A stretch of DNA of 64,000 nucleotides from Gammaproteobacteria bacterium (GTDB lineage Bacteria > Pseudomonadota > Gammaproteobacteria > Pseudomonadales > Pseudohongiellaceae). Under the pieces are notes generated by a model that made no database searches, was not told the origin of the DNA, and saw nothing but the letters and a program-made list of their open reading frames with translations. The stretch spans positions 1 to 64,000 of the forward strand of contig JAQWQD010000070.1 in the NCBI GenBank assembly GCA_029244985.1, in the 5' to 3' direction. This document shows positions 39,962 to 50,211 of the stretch, piece by piece. The first letter of the stretch is position 1, and every line of letters begins with the position of its first letter. The position numbers and the translations under genes are program-made.

Positions 39962-42720
39962 TAGCTTACCTGCTTGGAGGAATCATCTTTAATAGCATTG
40001 GTAATTTTGTTTAGCTTATTAGAGCTTAGTTCTTGAATTCGGCATAAGGATTGAAGTCCGCAGTAAGTGCAGGTAGCAGTGGATTCAGCAGGGTTAACAT
40101 CTGCAACACCTTGATTAAATTCATGGGCAAGATATTCGACCTTGCTCGACCAAGATTTTGTGACCTCACTCCATGACATCTCTGTTCCCTTTTGGGACCC
40201 AATTGATCGGACCTGATGGGAGAAATTATCGGATGCCGTGATACCTGAATGGCCAATTTTCTCAGCATGTAAATGAGCTATTGATACAGTGTCAATAGGA
40301 GAAATATCACTTGCAGATGCTACGGAGTGATAAAGAGGGAGTTGCATATCTTTTGGTCTTTCATCCATCCAGCCTTTAGGGGAAACGCTGTATTTGCCAG
40401 TTTTATAATCAATCAACGCCAATGTTCCGTCGTTAAGCTGGTCGATGCGATCGATCCGAATATTAAGTAAAAAGTTGTCAAATTGCTGAGTGAAGGCTCG
40501 TTCTCGAGCAAGCACTTGAAATGGCGGTCGATTTCTTTCTACTTGAATGAATTTGCGTAATAGTTTCTTTATCCTGCTCTGTTCGATTGATTGAAATTTT
40601 GGAGTCATTATGTCGCGATGATTTAGGCTGAGATACTCGATGGCTTCAACCGCGGCTTGATTGCATAACTCTAAAACTTGATTTTCAGTTTGGCTGATTA
40701 ATTCATCATGGCTCCGGATCTCTGCAAATAAATATTCCAGGGCGATATGAATTGCACTTCCTCTGGCCATTTTACTGAGGCCTGCTTCTAACCTGGGAGG
40801 GGAATAGGCCTTTAAACGATTTAGCGCAAATGCTCGGAACGGGCAGGCAGATTGATCACTGAGAACACTAGCACCTCCCTGTAAGGTTTCTTCAGCTTCG
40901 AGCCTAGTGGATTCATCAATGATGGTGGAGATTGGTAAAGTATTTAACTGCCTTGTTGCCTTGTTGCTCAACTCTTGTAGTTGGAAGGTATGAGTTTTGT
41001 GTTCTAAAAAGCATTTTAAGAAACCGCTCGGCCGATAATTTTGGTCGCGATCAGTCGAGTAGTAACTGGCCTGAATAGAGACGCGAGTTGATCTAATGAG
41101 TTGATCAAATTGCCTTTTTGCGATTGAGATTTGTATGTCGTTGTGGCTGCCTGGTATGTTTGCCATTTTTTGTATGTCATAGGGTAAAAAAGGTGATGGA
41201 TTGACTGGTTCCGGCCACTGTTGATCGTTTAGCCCTAGAAACCGAATGTAATCAAACTCCAAGCCTATCGCTTCGGTTGCCGTGTAGTAAGAGAGGGCTA
41301 GAGAAGAATCAAATGGTTTGCGTTGTTTCTCTTGAGCGCAAAGCAAACGAAGTTTTGCTAGTGCCTTAGAGTAAGTTAGTGGGGCCACTAACTTAGAACT
41401 ACCTTTATACTCAGAAAATAACTTATCCCATTGCTTTAAGAAGCGCTGCTCCTTATTGCTAGCAATTGGCCCAGGCCATTCCAGAATTTCAAATATTGCC
41501 TCAAATACTTTGCTCCATACTAATGGAGACGCGAGATTTTTTATTTTTCGAATCTCAGTCCTCACCTCAACTAATTTTTGAGAGAAAGACGGGCAGCTGT
41601 AAGCCTTTTCTTTGCTGTTGGCATGGTAAGAAATATCTCGGCCGCTAATAGTGGAAGAACCTTTTATTTGTAGGTGGGCAACTAGGTTGAAACGGTTCTC
41701 AGGCTCTTCGTCACTAAAGCTCAAATATGGTGATTGCAGTATCCTGCAAATATCTTCTGTATTGTGCTGATCTTGACCTAAACTAAGCAAGAGTAGGCCG
41801 TCGTAAATTATAGGCGCATCAAGTAAATTCTTACTTGCCGAGGTAGTATTGAAGACCGCTTGGTCGTCAATGTCAGCGAACATCCCATTTGGGGAAAAAT
41901 CGTCGGCCAGCAGTTGTTCTAATTGCCTCTGTTCTAACAATTTATTACAAGTTATTAAGCCAATATGAGCTGAGGGGCTTTTGGCTAAAAGGTCTTTAAC
42001 CCAATTAGCACAATGGCGTAATTCCGACTCGGGGCTGCTAAAATTAATTTTAACCTTAGGAATTTTGTCATTGGGTTTGTGCTTGATAGTTAGAACTGAT
42101 TCTAGCTGTGGTACTACAGAAAAGAAGTGCTCGTATAGCGGTGGCGGCTCGTAAAAATTTACCAATACGGTTTTCTTGGGAAAATAAGTCAGTTTTTTCT
42201 GTTCTAGTAATCTTGACAGTTCTTTAGTGCAATCTACTAAACTAATTCGCTGATGTTTCTCGCAATAGTTTTTAAATTGAAGAGTCCATTTATCAAAAAC
42301 AGCAATATCTTTGATCGCAGAATTTGCTCTGAGTTCATTATTTAAAATGTCTGGGTCAAGCCATTGCCTGCTAGTCTGGTAACTGCGCGCAACAACTGAC
42401 GCAGTTTCACCAGGGTTCAAAAGTGGAATATCAGTTAAGCTAGATTCTATGATTTCATGCCAAACGAGGAATTCTTCGACGGCTGACAAAGGCTGCAAAT
42501 TGGCACAGGGTGCTACACCTAGGCGAGCATTCTTGCTCCAGCATTTAAGAATAAATACATCGACAGCATATATCTTAAGGGTGGGTGCAACATTTTTCGT
42601 TAAACTATCCAGGTGCCCGGCAGTAATAGCATCTTTTATTCTTAAATTAGGGACAAGTATGGTGGCGCCATTACTGATATGGGGCCAAATTTGCTCTATA
42701 TCTATTCGCTTAATAGCCAT
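39961..42720 (-). CDS. AddB-like PD-(D/E)xK nuclease, putative DNA repair protein
   Basis: Protein of 919 residues and partner of the AddA-like helicase. The N-terminal and middle regions resemble an inactivated helicase; no Walker A motif is visible. The C-terminal nuclease has RGSAIHIALEYLF, IDRIDQL and LIDYKTGKYS. A Cys in DQSACPFRAF plus CTYCGLQSLC near the end give the four-Cys pattern of an iron-sulfur staple, as in AddB. It corresponds to the family annotated as probable DNA repair protein in gammaproteobacteria. Its first codons lie 12 bases from the selU stop, so all three reverse genes may share a transcript. Confidence 0.87.
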   Translation of the reverse strand: MAIKRIDIEQIWPHISNGATILVPNLRIKDAITAGHLDSLTKNVAPTLKIYAVDVFILKCWSKNARLGVAPCANLQPLSAVEEFLVWHEIIESSLTDIPLLNPGETASVVARSYQTSRQWLDPDILNNELRANSAIKDIAVFDKWTLQFKNYCEKHQRISLVDCTKELSRLLEQKKLTYFPKKTVLVNFYEPPPLYEHFFSVVPQLESVLTIKHKPNDKIPKVKINFSSPESELRHCANWVKDLLAKSPSAHIGLITCNKLLEQRQLEQLLADDFSPNGMFADIDDQAVFNTTSASKNLLDAPIIYDGLLLLSLGQDQHNTEDICRILQSPYLSFSDEEPENRFNLVAHLQIKGSSTISGRDISYHANSKEKAYSCPSFSQKLVEVRTEIRKIKNLASPLVWSKVFEAIFEILEWPGPIASNKEQRFLKQWDKLFSEYKGSSKLVAPLTYSKALAKLRLLCAQEKQRKPFDSSLALSYYTATEAIGLEFDYIRFLGLNDQQWPEPVNPSPFLPYDIQKMANIPGSHNDIQISIAKRQFDQLIRSTRVSIQASYYSTDRDQNYRPSGFLKCFLEHKTHTFQLQELSNKATRQLNTLPISTIIDESTRLEAEETLQGGASVLSDQSACPFRAFALNRLKAYSPPRLEAGLSKMARGSAIHIALEYLFAEIRSHDELISQTENQVLELCNQAAVEAIEYLSLNHRDIMTPKFQSIEQSRIKKLLRKFIQVERNRPPFQVLARERAFTQQFDNFLLNIRIDRIDQLNDGTLALIDYKTGKYSVSPKGWMDERPKDMQLPLYHSVASASDISPIDTVSIAHLHAEKIGHSGITASDNFSHQVRSIGSQKGTEMSWSEVTKSWSSKVEYLAHEFNQGVADVNPAESTATCTYCGLQSLCRIQELSSNKLNKITNAIKDDSSKQVS

Positions 42721-42731
42721 TGCGTTATTTT

Positions 42732-43862
42732 TTATAGTGCTTTATCAATGTGTATCGCCCAATTGAGAAATTCATCTTTGCAGCCTCGAAAAACTATGCG
42801 ACCTGATTTTTTCGTGATCTGGTATTCATACATGGGGTCATAGTAATTTGTTAGTAATTTTTTAATCCAAATCCAATGGATTTCCCTGCCTTTAATGGTT
42901 TTCTCCGTTGCCAAGGCTTGATCCATAAGTGCTTTAATTTCCGAGTAATTTTCTTCACCTAGTCGGCGCCGAATCCTGGATAAACTAGTTAACAAGAACT
43001 CCGAAAAAAGCCTTGAGCCTTGTTCAGGTGAGAAGACTTCAAATTCTCTGTGATTGGAAATTATGTAGTCATCAAGAATTGTGGTGATTCGCGATTCAAT
43101 TGTTTCTTCGATAAGTGCGATTGGAGACATTTTCATTTCGTGAATTAGCAAAGATGGTACGCTGAGCGAGCCTATGGCTTTGCTTTCATCTTCTAAAAAT
43201 ATTTTGTTGGCTGTTTCAAAACCTATCTCTAATAATTTGCTAGCAATTCGATTTTCAAAATTTATTTGATTCGGTTGGTCTAGTACTCGACGTCCAAAAG
43301 CAGAGCCGCGATGATTGGCGGCCCCCTCCAAGTCTATGGAATGGTATAGTTTATTGAGCAAATGGGTTTTTGCAGAGCCAGTTTTTCCTCCAATGATGAG
43401 AAATTTCTTCAAGTTAACGGCTTGCTCAACTGTGTTAAGACTGAATCTTCTGAGAGATTTGTAGCCACCCTCAACTATGGGAACTTCAATCCCTTCAGCT
43501 GCGAGCCAGCTTTGAACTATTTTGGACCTTAGACCTCCTCGGAAACAATAGAGAAGAGTATTAGGGTGTGCGTTTATAGTGCAACACCACTTTTCCATAC
43601 GCTCGGTTTTAATTTTTCCGGAAACTAGCTTTTCTCCCAAGAGAATTGCAGCTTCCTGCCCGGATTTTTTGTAACAAATACCGACGTCTTTTCTTTCCTG
43701 ATCAGTAAGTAATGGCAAATTTATCGCATTAGGAAAAGCGCCTTTATTGAACTCTGCAGGGGAGCGAAGATCCAGAAGAATTTGTTTTCTCTCGGATAGC
43801 GCGGTGCTTGCTGTAACTGATTTAATGTCAGGCATGAAGGAGGGTCGACGATAGCCTGGCAT
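42732..43862 (-). CDS. selU: tRNA 2-selenouridine synthase SelU (MnmH)
   Basis: Replaces sulfur by selenium in the 2-thiouridine wobble base of tRNAs for Lys, Glu and Gln, using geranylated intermediates and selenophosphate. The N-terminal rhodanese domain has LLDLRSPAEFNKGAFPNAINLPL and the catalytic Cys in LLYCFRGGLRS. The C-terminal P-loop domain has GGKTGSAKT. Length 376, normal. No selD lies in the window; it would be needed elsewhere. An internal ATG at 43835 is a possible start. Confidence 0.93.
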   Translation of the reverse strand: MPGYRRPSFMPDIKSVTASTALSERKQILLDLRSPAEFNKGAFPNAINLPLLTDQERKDVGICYKKSGQEAAILLGEKLVSGKIKTERMEKWCCTINAHPNTLLYCFRGGLRSKIVQSWLAAEGIEVPIVEGGYKSLRRFSLNTVEQAVNLKKFLIIGGKTGSAKTHLLNKLYHSIDLEGAANHRGSAFGRRVLDQPNQINFENRIASKLLEIGFETANKIFLEDESKAIGSLSVPSLLIHEMKMSPIALIEETIESRITTILDDYIISNHREFEVFSPEQGSRLFSEFLLTSLSRIRRRLGEENYSEIKALMDQALATEKTIKGREIHWIWIKKLLTNYYDPMYEYQITKKSGRIVFRGCKDEFLNWAIHIDKAL

Positions 43863-44070
43863 TGTAAGTGATCACTCATCAAGTGTAACACCAGCTATTG
43901 TTGCATCTCTAGAACAGATTAACCCATGATCAAATTCTGGTGTATCTATAGCTCTCGATAAGTCATCCTGATTTCAAGCTGGCATTAAATGAGTATAATC
44001 TTGTCTTCGGTTACAAGATATTTCTCACAACTAGCATTTTCCGTAGGGTAATTAGATTACAAAGTCAAAG

Positions 44071-44640
44071 TTGGAACAGGAAGGTCAGCCGTTAGTGCCG
44101 ATAGATCCTTTTAAATTAGTTGCCCGAATCAAAGATAGGGGTCCTGCTCCTCTACACCTATGGGATCCACCTTTTTGCGGTGACATTGATATACGTATTG
44201 CCAAGGATGGAACTTGGTTCCATGAAGGTAGACCTATTCGTCGTCAAGCCATGGTGAAACTGTTTTCCACTATTTTGATAACTGACGACTCGGGTGAGTT
44301 CTTTCTCATTACCCCGGTGGAGAAAGTTCGGATCCAAGTTGAAGACTGCCCTTTTGTCGTCAATCAAATGGATATAACTCAACGTGGCGGCCAACAGCAG
44401 ATTGTATTTACTACAAATGTGGGAGAGACCCTAGTTGTCGATACCGATCACCCAATAGTAGTAACGAATACTAATTTGAGCTCTGAGCCACATCCTACAG
44501 TGCATGTGCGGAATGGGTTAGAGGCCTTGATCAATCGTCCTGTTTTTTATCGTCTAGTTGAAGTCGCCGTAAATAATGCCAGCAATGAATTGGGAGTTTG
44601 GAGTGAAGGCAAATTCTTCAGTCTCGGAAAAGCGGAGTAA
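44071..44640 (+). CDS. DUF1285 domain-containing protein
   Basis: Protein of 189 residues from the DUF1285 family. Typical features are PLHLWDPPFCGDIDIRIAKDGTWFHEG near the N-terminus, followed by MVKLFSTIL and FFLITPVEKVRIQVED. No signal peptide or membrane segment is seen and function is unknown. It starts with TTG and stands alone between divergent selU and the etf genes. Confidence 0.88.
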   Translation: MEQEGQPLVPIDPFKLVARIKDRGPAPLHLWDPPFCGDIDIRIAKDGTWFHEGRPIRRQAMVKLFSTILITDDSGEFFLITPVEKVRIQVEDCPFVVNQMDITQRGGQQQIVFTTNVGETLVVDTDHPIVVTNTNLSSEPHPTVHVRNGLEALINRPVFYRLVEVAVNNASNELGVWSEGKFFSLGKAE

Positions 44641-45214
44641 GTTAACTCTGCTTTATTCGGGCATGAGGATCTTTGCGATAGTGAAATTCCTGATAAGGAA
44701 TCTAGAGTTAATGATTAATTTAGATCTTCACCAGAGCGTTAATTAACTATTCGATGCATATATAGAGAGTGGAATTTTGCTGGATATCTGCAATGGCTTC
44801 AGAGTCCTGAGTTGACTTATTCTGAACATAAATTATCACTTTCAAGAAGTCTTGATGTTGGTATTCGTTATTTTCATGGAGTTACTTGCAAGCTCTACTC
44901 CGACCAGTCCTGTTCGAACCGCTAGAAATGGACAGCCATTAAGCATCGGACAAGGCAGAAAGAGACAGTAAGTTCTATAGATGATGTTTTCATAATTTCA
45001 CTTCATTCTTCAATTATGGATAATCACTCTGGGTTTTATCTTGCCCTAAAGTCTGATTATTTTACGGTGTCTGTGATTGGCAGAATGGTTTGGTTCGATT
45101 TGACCTAACCCTCTAAAAGCGGCATTATTAGCCCCCTTTTTTTTGGCCCGACAATGGAATAATGTCTAGCCTACCTAACAATCTATCTTTCGTTATTATT
45201 TGTGTGGGGAATCC
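44641..45214. other. Intergenic region before etfB
   Basis: About 570 bases. It contains a frame open over 121 codons except for one TAG (listed separately) and, at its right end, the etfB leader. A GCCCCC followed by eight T's lies near 45131-45144 but has no matching stem, so I do not call a terminator. Confidence 0.55.
44743..45108 (+). pseudogene. Possible decayed gene with one internal TAG
   Basis: One frame runs from just after TAA (44740-44742) to TAA (45106-45108), 121 codons interrupted only by TAG at 44923-44925. There is no standard start at its left end. The first half reads like a beta-barrel or porin end, with alternating segments such as HKLSLSRSLDVGIRYFHG and a Cys pair CKLYSDQSC. 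Similar endings occur in TorF-like putative porins, but the resemblance is by eye only. The second half is less convincing. Random AT-rich sequence would rarely stay this open twice in a row. Confidence 0.3.
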
Positions 45215-45964
45215 ATGAAGATTCTTGTTGGTGTTAAGCGCGTTGTAGACGCGAATGTGAAAGTCAGAGTTAAATCTGATGGTACAGGAATGGATCTTGC
45301 TAACGCGAAAATGGCAATAAATCCGTTCTGTGAAATCGCTGTTGAAGAAGCTATTCGCATGAAGGAAGCAGGTGTTGCCGATGAGATCATTGCTGTTTCG
45401 GTAGGCCCTCAGGTTTGTCAGGAGCAAATTCGTACAGCACTAGCTTTAGGTTCAGATCGTGGAATTCTAGTTGAGACTGAGGGCCAAACAGATCCGCTGG
45501 CAGTTGCTAAGATATTCAAGGCAATTATTGAGAAGGAAGAAATTGACCTGGTAATACTGGGTAAGCTTTCAATTGATACGGATAACAATCAAGTCGGCCA
45601 AATGCTAGCCGCTCTATGCAATTACCCTCAAGGAACTTTCGCCTGCAGTACGGAAATAAAAGAAGGGAAAATTGAAGTTAGTCGTGAGATTGATGGTGGT
45701 GAGCAGACTGTATTGCTAGATCTACCCGCCATAGTCACTACAGATTTAAGACTTAATGAACCGCGCTACGCATCGCTTCCGAATATTATGAAGGCAAAGA
45801 AAAAGCCTATTGATATCATCCAGCCTAGTGATTTAGGTGTCGATATTAGTTCGAATCTCAAAACTTTGGGAATTGAAGCTCCAGCTGAGCGTTCCGCTGG
45901 CGTAAAAGTTGAGTCAGTTGCAGAGCTGGTTGACAAGCTTCGTAACGAAGCGAAGGTAATTTAA
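45215..45964 (+). CDS. etfB: Electron transfer flavoprotein subunit beta EtfB
   Basis: AMP-binding small subunit of electron transfer flavoprotein, which takes electrons from acyl-CoA and other dehydrogenases. It opens MKILVGVKRVVDANVKV, the family's standard start; ATG 45215 is preceded by GGGGA and is preferred over the TTG at 45200. It contains AVEEAIRMKE, DLVILGKLSIDTDNNQVG and the signature DLRLNEPRYASLPNIMKAKKK. Length 249. etfA follows after 15 bases. Confidence 0.96.
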   Translation: MKILVGVKRVVDANVKVRVKSDGTGMDLANAKMAINPFCEIAVEEAIRMKEAGVADEIIAVSVGPQVCQEQIRTALALGSDRGILVETEGQTDPLAVAKIFKAIIEKEEIDLVILGKLSIDTDNNQVGQMLAALCNYPQGTFACSTEIKEGKIEVSREIDGGEQTVLLDLPAIVTTDLRLNEPRYASLPNIMKAKKKPIDIIQPSDLGVDISSNLKTLGIEAPAERSAGVKVESVAELVDKLRNEAKVI

Positions 45965-45979
45965 GGACAGGAATACCCC

Positions 45980-46912
45980 ATGGCAATTTTAGTAGTTGCA
46001 GAGCACGATAATAGTTCACTGAAGCCAGGTACCTTAAATGCTGTATCTGCCGCTCAACAGATAGGTGGCGACGTTAACGTATTGGTAGCCGGGAGTGACT
46101 CTAGGGCAGTTGTGGAAGCGGCAGCTCAGTTAACCGGAGTCGTAAAAGTAATTCATGCAGACAATGCTTGTTACGAACATCAACTCGCCGAGAGCGTGGC
46201 GCCACTAATAGCAGAGTTTGGGAAGAATCATACTCATGTGTTAGCTGCTGCGACTACTACTGGGAAAAATTTACTGCCCAGAGTGGCAGCGCTCTTAGAC
46301 GTTGCACAGATTTCTGACATTGTGGAAATAAGATCTGAAGATACTTTTGTCAGGCCTATTTATGCGGGTAATGCATTAGCAACTGTGCAGTCTTCGGACT
46401 CGATTAAAGTTCTAACTGTTAGAACTACGGCATTTGCAGATGCGGTAATCGGTGGCGAAGCGATAATCGAAGATACTGATTTCGGAGTAGAACAAGGCTC
46501 CACGGAATTTTTGGGTGAAACTCTCTCCGTTTCGGCACGACCTGAGCTCACATCAGCATCGATAATTATTTCAGGCGGGCGAGGGATGCAAGATGGTGAA
46601 AACTTCGTCTTGCTAGAAAAAGTAGCCGACAAGCTTGGGGCAGCTATTGGCGCTTCTCGCGCTGCTGTAGATGCAGGCTTCGTACCCAATGATTATCAGG
46701 TTGGGCAAACAGGTAAAATTGTAGCGCCGGATCTGTATGTTGCAGTGGGAATTTCAGGGGCGATCCAGCACTTAGCCGGAATGAAAGATAGTAAAGTTAT
46801 AGCAGCTATTAACAAAGATGAAGAAGCTCCAATTTTTCAGGTTGCTGATTATGGCTTAGTAGCTGATTTATTTAAGGCATTGCCGGAATTAGAAGAGTTA
46901 CTTACCGATTAA
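45980..46912 (+). CDS. etfA: Electron transfer flavoprotein subunit alpha EtfA
   Basis: FAD-binding large subunit that pairs with EtfB and passes electrons to ETF-ubiquinone oxidoreductase. The C-terminal FAD domain has [47 protein letters not shown] and [17 protein letters not shown]. Length 310, normal. It has an AAGGACAGG ribosome site. The etfBA pair ends at a strong terminator shared with rne. Confidence 0.96.
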   Translation: MAILVVAEHDNSSLKPGTLNAVSAAQQIGGDVNVLVAGSDSRAVVEAAAQLTGVVKVIHADNACYEHQLAESVAPLIAEFGKNHTHVLAAATTTGKNLLPRVAALLDVAQISDIVEIRSEDTFVRPIYAGNALATVQSSDSIKVLTVRTTAFADAVIGGEAIIEDTDFGVEQGSTEFLGETLSVSARPELTSASIIISGGRGMQDGENFVLLEKVADKLGAAIGASRAAVDAGFVPNDYQVGQTGKIVAPDLYVAVGISGAIQHLAGMKDSKVIAAINKDEEAPIFQVADYGLVADLFKALPELEELLTD

Positions 46913-46930
46913 AAAGTAGTTAGTAAAAAA

Positions 46931-46950
46931 AAGCCCGGAGGTCCGGGCTT
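46931..46950. terminator. Two-way intrinsic terminator between etfA and rne
   Basis: AAGCCCGG (46931-46938) and CCGGGCTT (46943-46950) form a perfect 8-bp GC-rich stem with a four-base loop. On the reverse strand it is followed by a run of T's (complement of the A-run at 46924-46932), a strong terminator for rne. On the forward strand the stem ends CTTTAT, adequate for etfA. It lies 18 bases beyond the etfA stop and just past the rne stop. Confidence 0.9.
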
Positions 46951-46958
46951 TATTCACG

Positions 46959-49829
46959 TCACTCTTTAGAGTTTTGTTCTTGACGCTTACGAACCTCTCT
47001 AGGATCGTTGGATGCGCGTCCGCTACTAGGTGACTTGGGAACTTGAGCTTGTTCTTTGGTTACTTCCTTTGCTGCACCGGCGTCAACCTGAACCGAATCA
47101 GTGGGATCTAATGCAACATTCACGTCTGTTCTAGAACCCTCTATCTTGATGGCTTCGGATTTGGTTTCCGGAATCATAGTTGATTGTTGGGATTCGTTAG
47201 AATTAGTTGAGTTGCCTGACATTGCATTTTCACTGGTGATATTTTTGTCTACTTTTTCGGATGTTGTATCTTCCGTTTGGGCTACTTTAGTAGGAATTAA
47301 AGAAAGATCTTCTATATCGGAAGCCTTGTTAGTATCAGCTGTTGATTTTGCTGCCGGCGCATCACTGTGAGATGAGGTATCCTTTTGAACATTGCCTTGA
47401 GATTTTGAACCGACTGAATCCTTCTGGCTAGTGGAATGTTCTCCCTCAGCAGAGAGCATCTGAGTTGCTATTGAGGTGTCGGTTAAAAAGCTATCAACAA
47501 TTGGCGGCGATTTCTCACTCACGTTAAATTCAATCGGGCTTCCAGCTCCACTAGAAGGGTTCTGGTCAGATGAAGTTTGGCTGATCTCTGTTGTTATCGG
47601 CGTTGATTCTTGGTTTTCATTTGCTGTTTCAGTAATAGGTCGGGTGGTGGCCTGGTCTATTTTTGGCGCCTGCTGCTGCCTAGTTTTACTCGTTGGCCTT
47701 CTAGAGTCGTGGTTTCCGGTTTTATTAGACTGCTTTTCTTGTGGTGTCTGACCTATTGTCTGGTTAGCAGTAGCTTCATTTTCAGTACTCTTGTTTCCAT
47801 TGGGTTCGGTTTGAGACTCTGGACGGGGTCCGCGTCTTCGCTGGTTTGTATTTTTGGAGCGCTTATTTGGTGGGCGACGCTGTGCCTTGTCGCCAGACCT
47901 GCCTTGTCTTTCATTCCGATTATCGTTGCTGTCATCCTTATTTCGCTGCCGCTCATCGCTGTTTCTGGACTTCTGTGCAGAGTCATTGGTCTTATTTTGA
48001 TTTTGTTTACGGCGTTGTTGATTACCTTTCTTATTCTGGTTGTCGTGGTCATCACTGCGTTCATTTCGCTGTTGTTTGCCTCGCGTTTGCTGACCTCTTT
48101 GATTTCGATTACCTTGCCGACTTCTATTGCGATTTTGTTGTTGTCGATTTCGACCTTGTGGTTTTGCTTTTTTCTTGACGCCTCCACCAAATAATGCCGC
48201 CAAAATTGAGGCAAATAGGCCTTTTTTGGGGGGAGGTGGTCTTTGCGCAGATCCGCCACTAACCGATGGTTTTTCCACTGCTGCCATATCGACTGATGGT
48301 TTTAAGTTGGGGGCTGGTTCGGGTACTGCAGTTATTTCGACATCATAAGTCTCGGCCTGCTGATTTAGTCCAGTTATTTCATAGTGGGGTGTTTCCATTT
48401 TAGGACTAGGGACGATAACAATACGAGTTTTGCTTTGTTGTTCTATTTCGGAAACAGCGAGACGCTTTTCGTTAAGTAGATATGACGAGACGACTAATGG
48501 AACTGTAGCTTTTATTTCCTGGCTCTTTTGCTTATTCGCTTCTTCTTGAAGGATTCGCAGTATTGATAAGGATAGAGACTCTACATCCCTAATAGTGCCT
48601 TGACCACTACAACGAGGGCAGACAATGGCGCTAGTTTCGCCCAGCGATGGGCGCAGTCGTTGGCGGGACATTTCCAAAAGACCGAAGCGGGAAATTCTTC
48701 CAACTTGAACGCGGGCTCGATCAGATTCTAGAGCGTCTCGCATGCGATTCTCAACTTCTCGTTGATTACGATTCGACAACATGTCAATGAAGTCGATAAC
48801 TACTAAGCCGCCCATATCACGGAGCCTAAGTTGACGAGCGATTTCGTCTGCAGCTTCCAGATTGGTGCTTAGTGCTGTTTCTTCAATATCGGAACCTCGT
48901 GTTGCACGTGATGAGTTGATATCAATAGAAATAAGTGCTTCTGTTGGGTCAATTACGACAGATCCACCAGAAGGTAGCTTTACCTCTCTTTCAAAAGCGC
49001 TCTCAATCTGACTTTCGATTTGATAGCGATTAAACAAAGGTAATTTCTCTGTATAGAGTTTGATACGATTTTCATACTGGGGCATTACCTGATTTATAAA
49101 TGAAATTGCTTCTTTGTAAGAGTCTTCAGTGTCAAAAAGCACTTCACCTATATCTTTGCGCAGGTAATCACGAATCATTCGGATTATTACGTTACTTTCT
49201 TGAAAGATTAAGAAGGGGCTTGATTTTTCTTCAGAGGCTTCCATGATTGATTGCCAAAGAGCTAACAAGTAGTCTAAATCCCATTGTAATTCTTCTTGAT
49301 CTTTGCCAACGCCGGCGGTGCGGACAATTAGGCCCATGCCATCCGGAATAGTGAGGCTGCGCAGAGCTTCTCTTATTTCGGAGCGATCATCACCCTCAAT
49401 TCGACGGGATATTCCTCCCGATTTAGGGTTGTTCGGCATTAATACCAGGTAGCGTCCCGCGAGGCTGATATAGGTAGTTAGCGCCGCACCTTTGTTGCCG
49501 CGCTCTTCTTTTTCAACTTGGACTATAACTTCAGTGCCTTCTGGGAGGAGCTCTTTGATATTACTTCGGTCTCCGCTTCCCTTAACATCTCGGGAATAGT
49601 ATTGCCGAGATATTTCTTTTAGAGGAAGGAATCCATGTCGTTCAGCACCAAAGTTGACAAATGCAGCCTCTAGACTAGGCTCAACACGAGTCACTTTGCC
49701 TTTGTAGATGTTCGCCTTTTTTTGAATTCGCGTACGGTTTTCGATGTCTAAATCGTAAAGCTTTTGCCCGTCGACGAGGGCGACACGCAACTCTTCTTCT
49801 TGCGTCGCATTAATTAGCATTCTTTTCAT
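46959..49829 (-). CDS. rne: Ribonuclease E
   Basis: Main endoribonuclease for mRNA decay and rRNA/tRNA processing. It opens [22 protein letters not shown]. The S1 RNA-binding domain spans about residues 35-120, and the catalytic Asp-bearing segments are [12 protein letters not shown] and LVVIDFIDM. The Zn-link is CPRCSGQG near residue 404. The C-terminal half (about 500-956) is disordered: an Arg/Gln/Asn-rich RNA-binding part around 560-670, then a Ser/Thr/Glu-rich tail, where degradosome partners would bind. Length 956. A long hairpin-rich leader precedes it, consistent with autoregulation as in E. coli. Confidence 0.96.
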   Translation of the reverse strand: MKRMLINATQEEELRVALVDGQKLYDLDIENRTRIQKKANIYKGKVTRVEPSLEAAFVNFGAERHGFLPLKEISRQYYSRDVKGSGDRSNIKELLPEGTEVIVQVEKEERGNKGAALTTYISLAGRYLVLMPNNPKSGGISRRIEGDDRSEIREALRSLTIPDGMGLIVRTAGVGKDQEELQWDLDYLLALWQSIMEASEEKSSPFLIFQESNVIIRMIRDYLRKDIGEVLFDTEDSYKEAISFINQVMPQYENRIKLYTEKLPLFNRYQIESQIESAFEREVKLPSGGSVVIDPTEALISIDINSSRATRGSDIEETALSTNLEAADEIARQLRLRDMGGLVVIDFIDMLSNRNQREVENRMRDALESDRARVQVGRISRFGLLEMSRQRLRPSLGETSAIVCPRCSGQGTIRDVESLSLSILRILQEEANKQKSQEIKATVPLVVSSYLLNEKRLAVSEIEQQSKTRIVIVPSPKMETPHYEITGLNQQAETYDVEITAVPEPAPNLKPSVDMAAVEKPSVSGGSAQRPPPPKKGLFASILAALFGGGVKKKAKPQGRNRQQQNRNRSRQGNRNQRGQQTRGKQQRNERSDDHDNQNKKGNQQRRKQNQNKTNDSAQKSRNSDERQRNKDDSNDNRNERQGRSGDKAQRRPPNKRSKNTNQRRRGPRPESQTEPNGNKSTENEATANQTIGQTPQEKQSNKTGNHDSRRPTSKTRQQQAPKIDQATTRPITETANENQESTPITTEISQTSSDQNPSSGAGSPIEFNVSEKSPPIVDSFLTDTSIATQMLSAEGEHSTSQKDSVGSKSQGNVQKDTSSHSDAPAAKSTADTNKASDIEDLSLIPTKVAQTEDTTSEKVDKNITSENAMSGNSTNSNESQQSTMIPETKSEAIKIEGSRTDVNVALDPTDSVQVDAGAAKEVTKEQAQVPKSPSSGRASNDPREVRKRQEQNSKE

Positions 49830-50100
49830 AATTAGTTCACATTCCGTATAAATTACAGAGAGTAAACTTAGGAGGGAAATTCAACCTAACGCAGACAGCT
49901 ATTAGCTCTTTTAGCTACTTACAAAGTGCATGAAGAGGTATTCGTACTATCAACCCAAAAACTTGGGACTATGACAACAAGTGTAGACTATGTTTGATTG
50001 TGCAAACTCAGTGTTAACAGTACCTATAAAGGTGTTGTATCTACGATATAACTTGCTGTTTTAATTAAATAAAGCCCATTATTTTTGATCTTGCTTCAGG

Positions 50101-50211
50101 CCCCGCTATACGCTTTTTAGGTTATAGCCGGGGTTTCAAATTAGAATTCCTAAGTTCTCTCTTATTAAAGTCTTTTCGAAAGACTTATTTTGGGTCATGC
50201 TTAAGGCATGA
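50101..50211 (-). promoter_or_regulatory. Three tandem hairpins, candidate structured rne leader
   Basis: CCCCGCTATA (50101-50110) pairs with TATAG-c-CGGGG (50123-50133, one bulge). AAGTCTTT/AAAGACTT (50168-50175/50179-50186) pairs around a TCG loop. TCATGC/GCATGA (50195-50200/50206-50211) pairs around TTAAG. They lie 270-380 bases before the rne start codon. The E. coli rne mRNA has a 361-base leader whose hairpins mediate RNase E autoregulation, so a similar role is inferred. I could not confirm homology to the known rne leader motif. Confidence 0.4.

Noticed and set aside
47610-48194. Long forward open frame (194 codons) opposite rne
   Set aside because: It mirrors the Arg/Gln/Asn-rich disordered part of RNase E; biased codons on one strand leave the other strand free of stops. 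No ribosome site or family resemblance.
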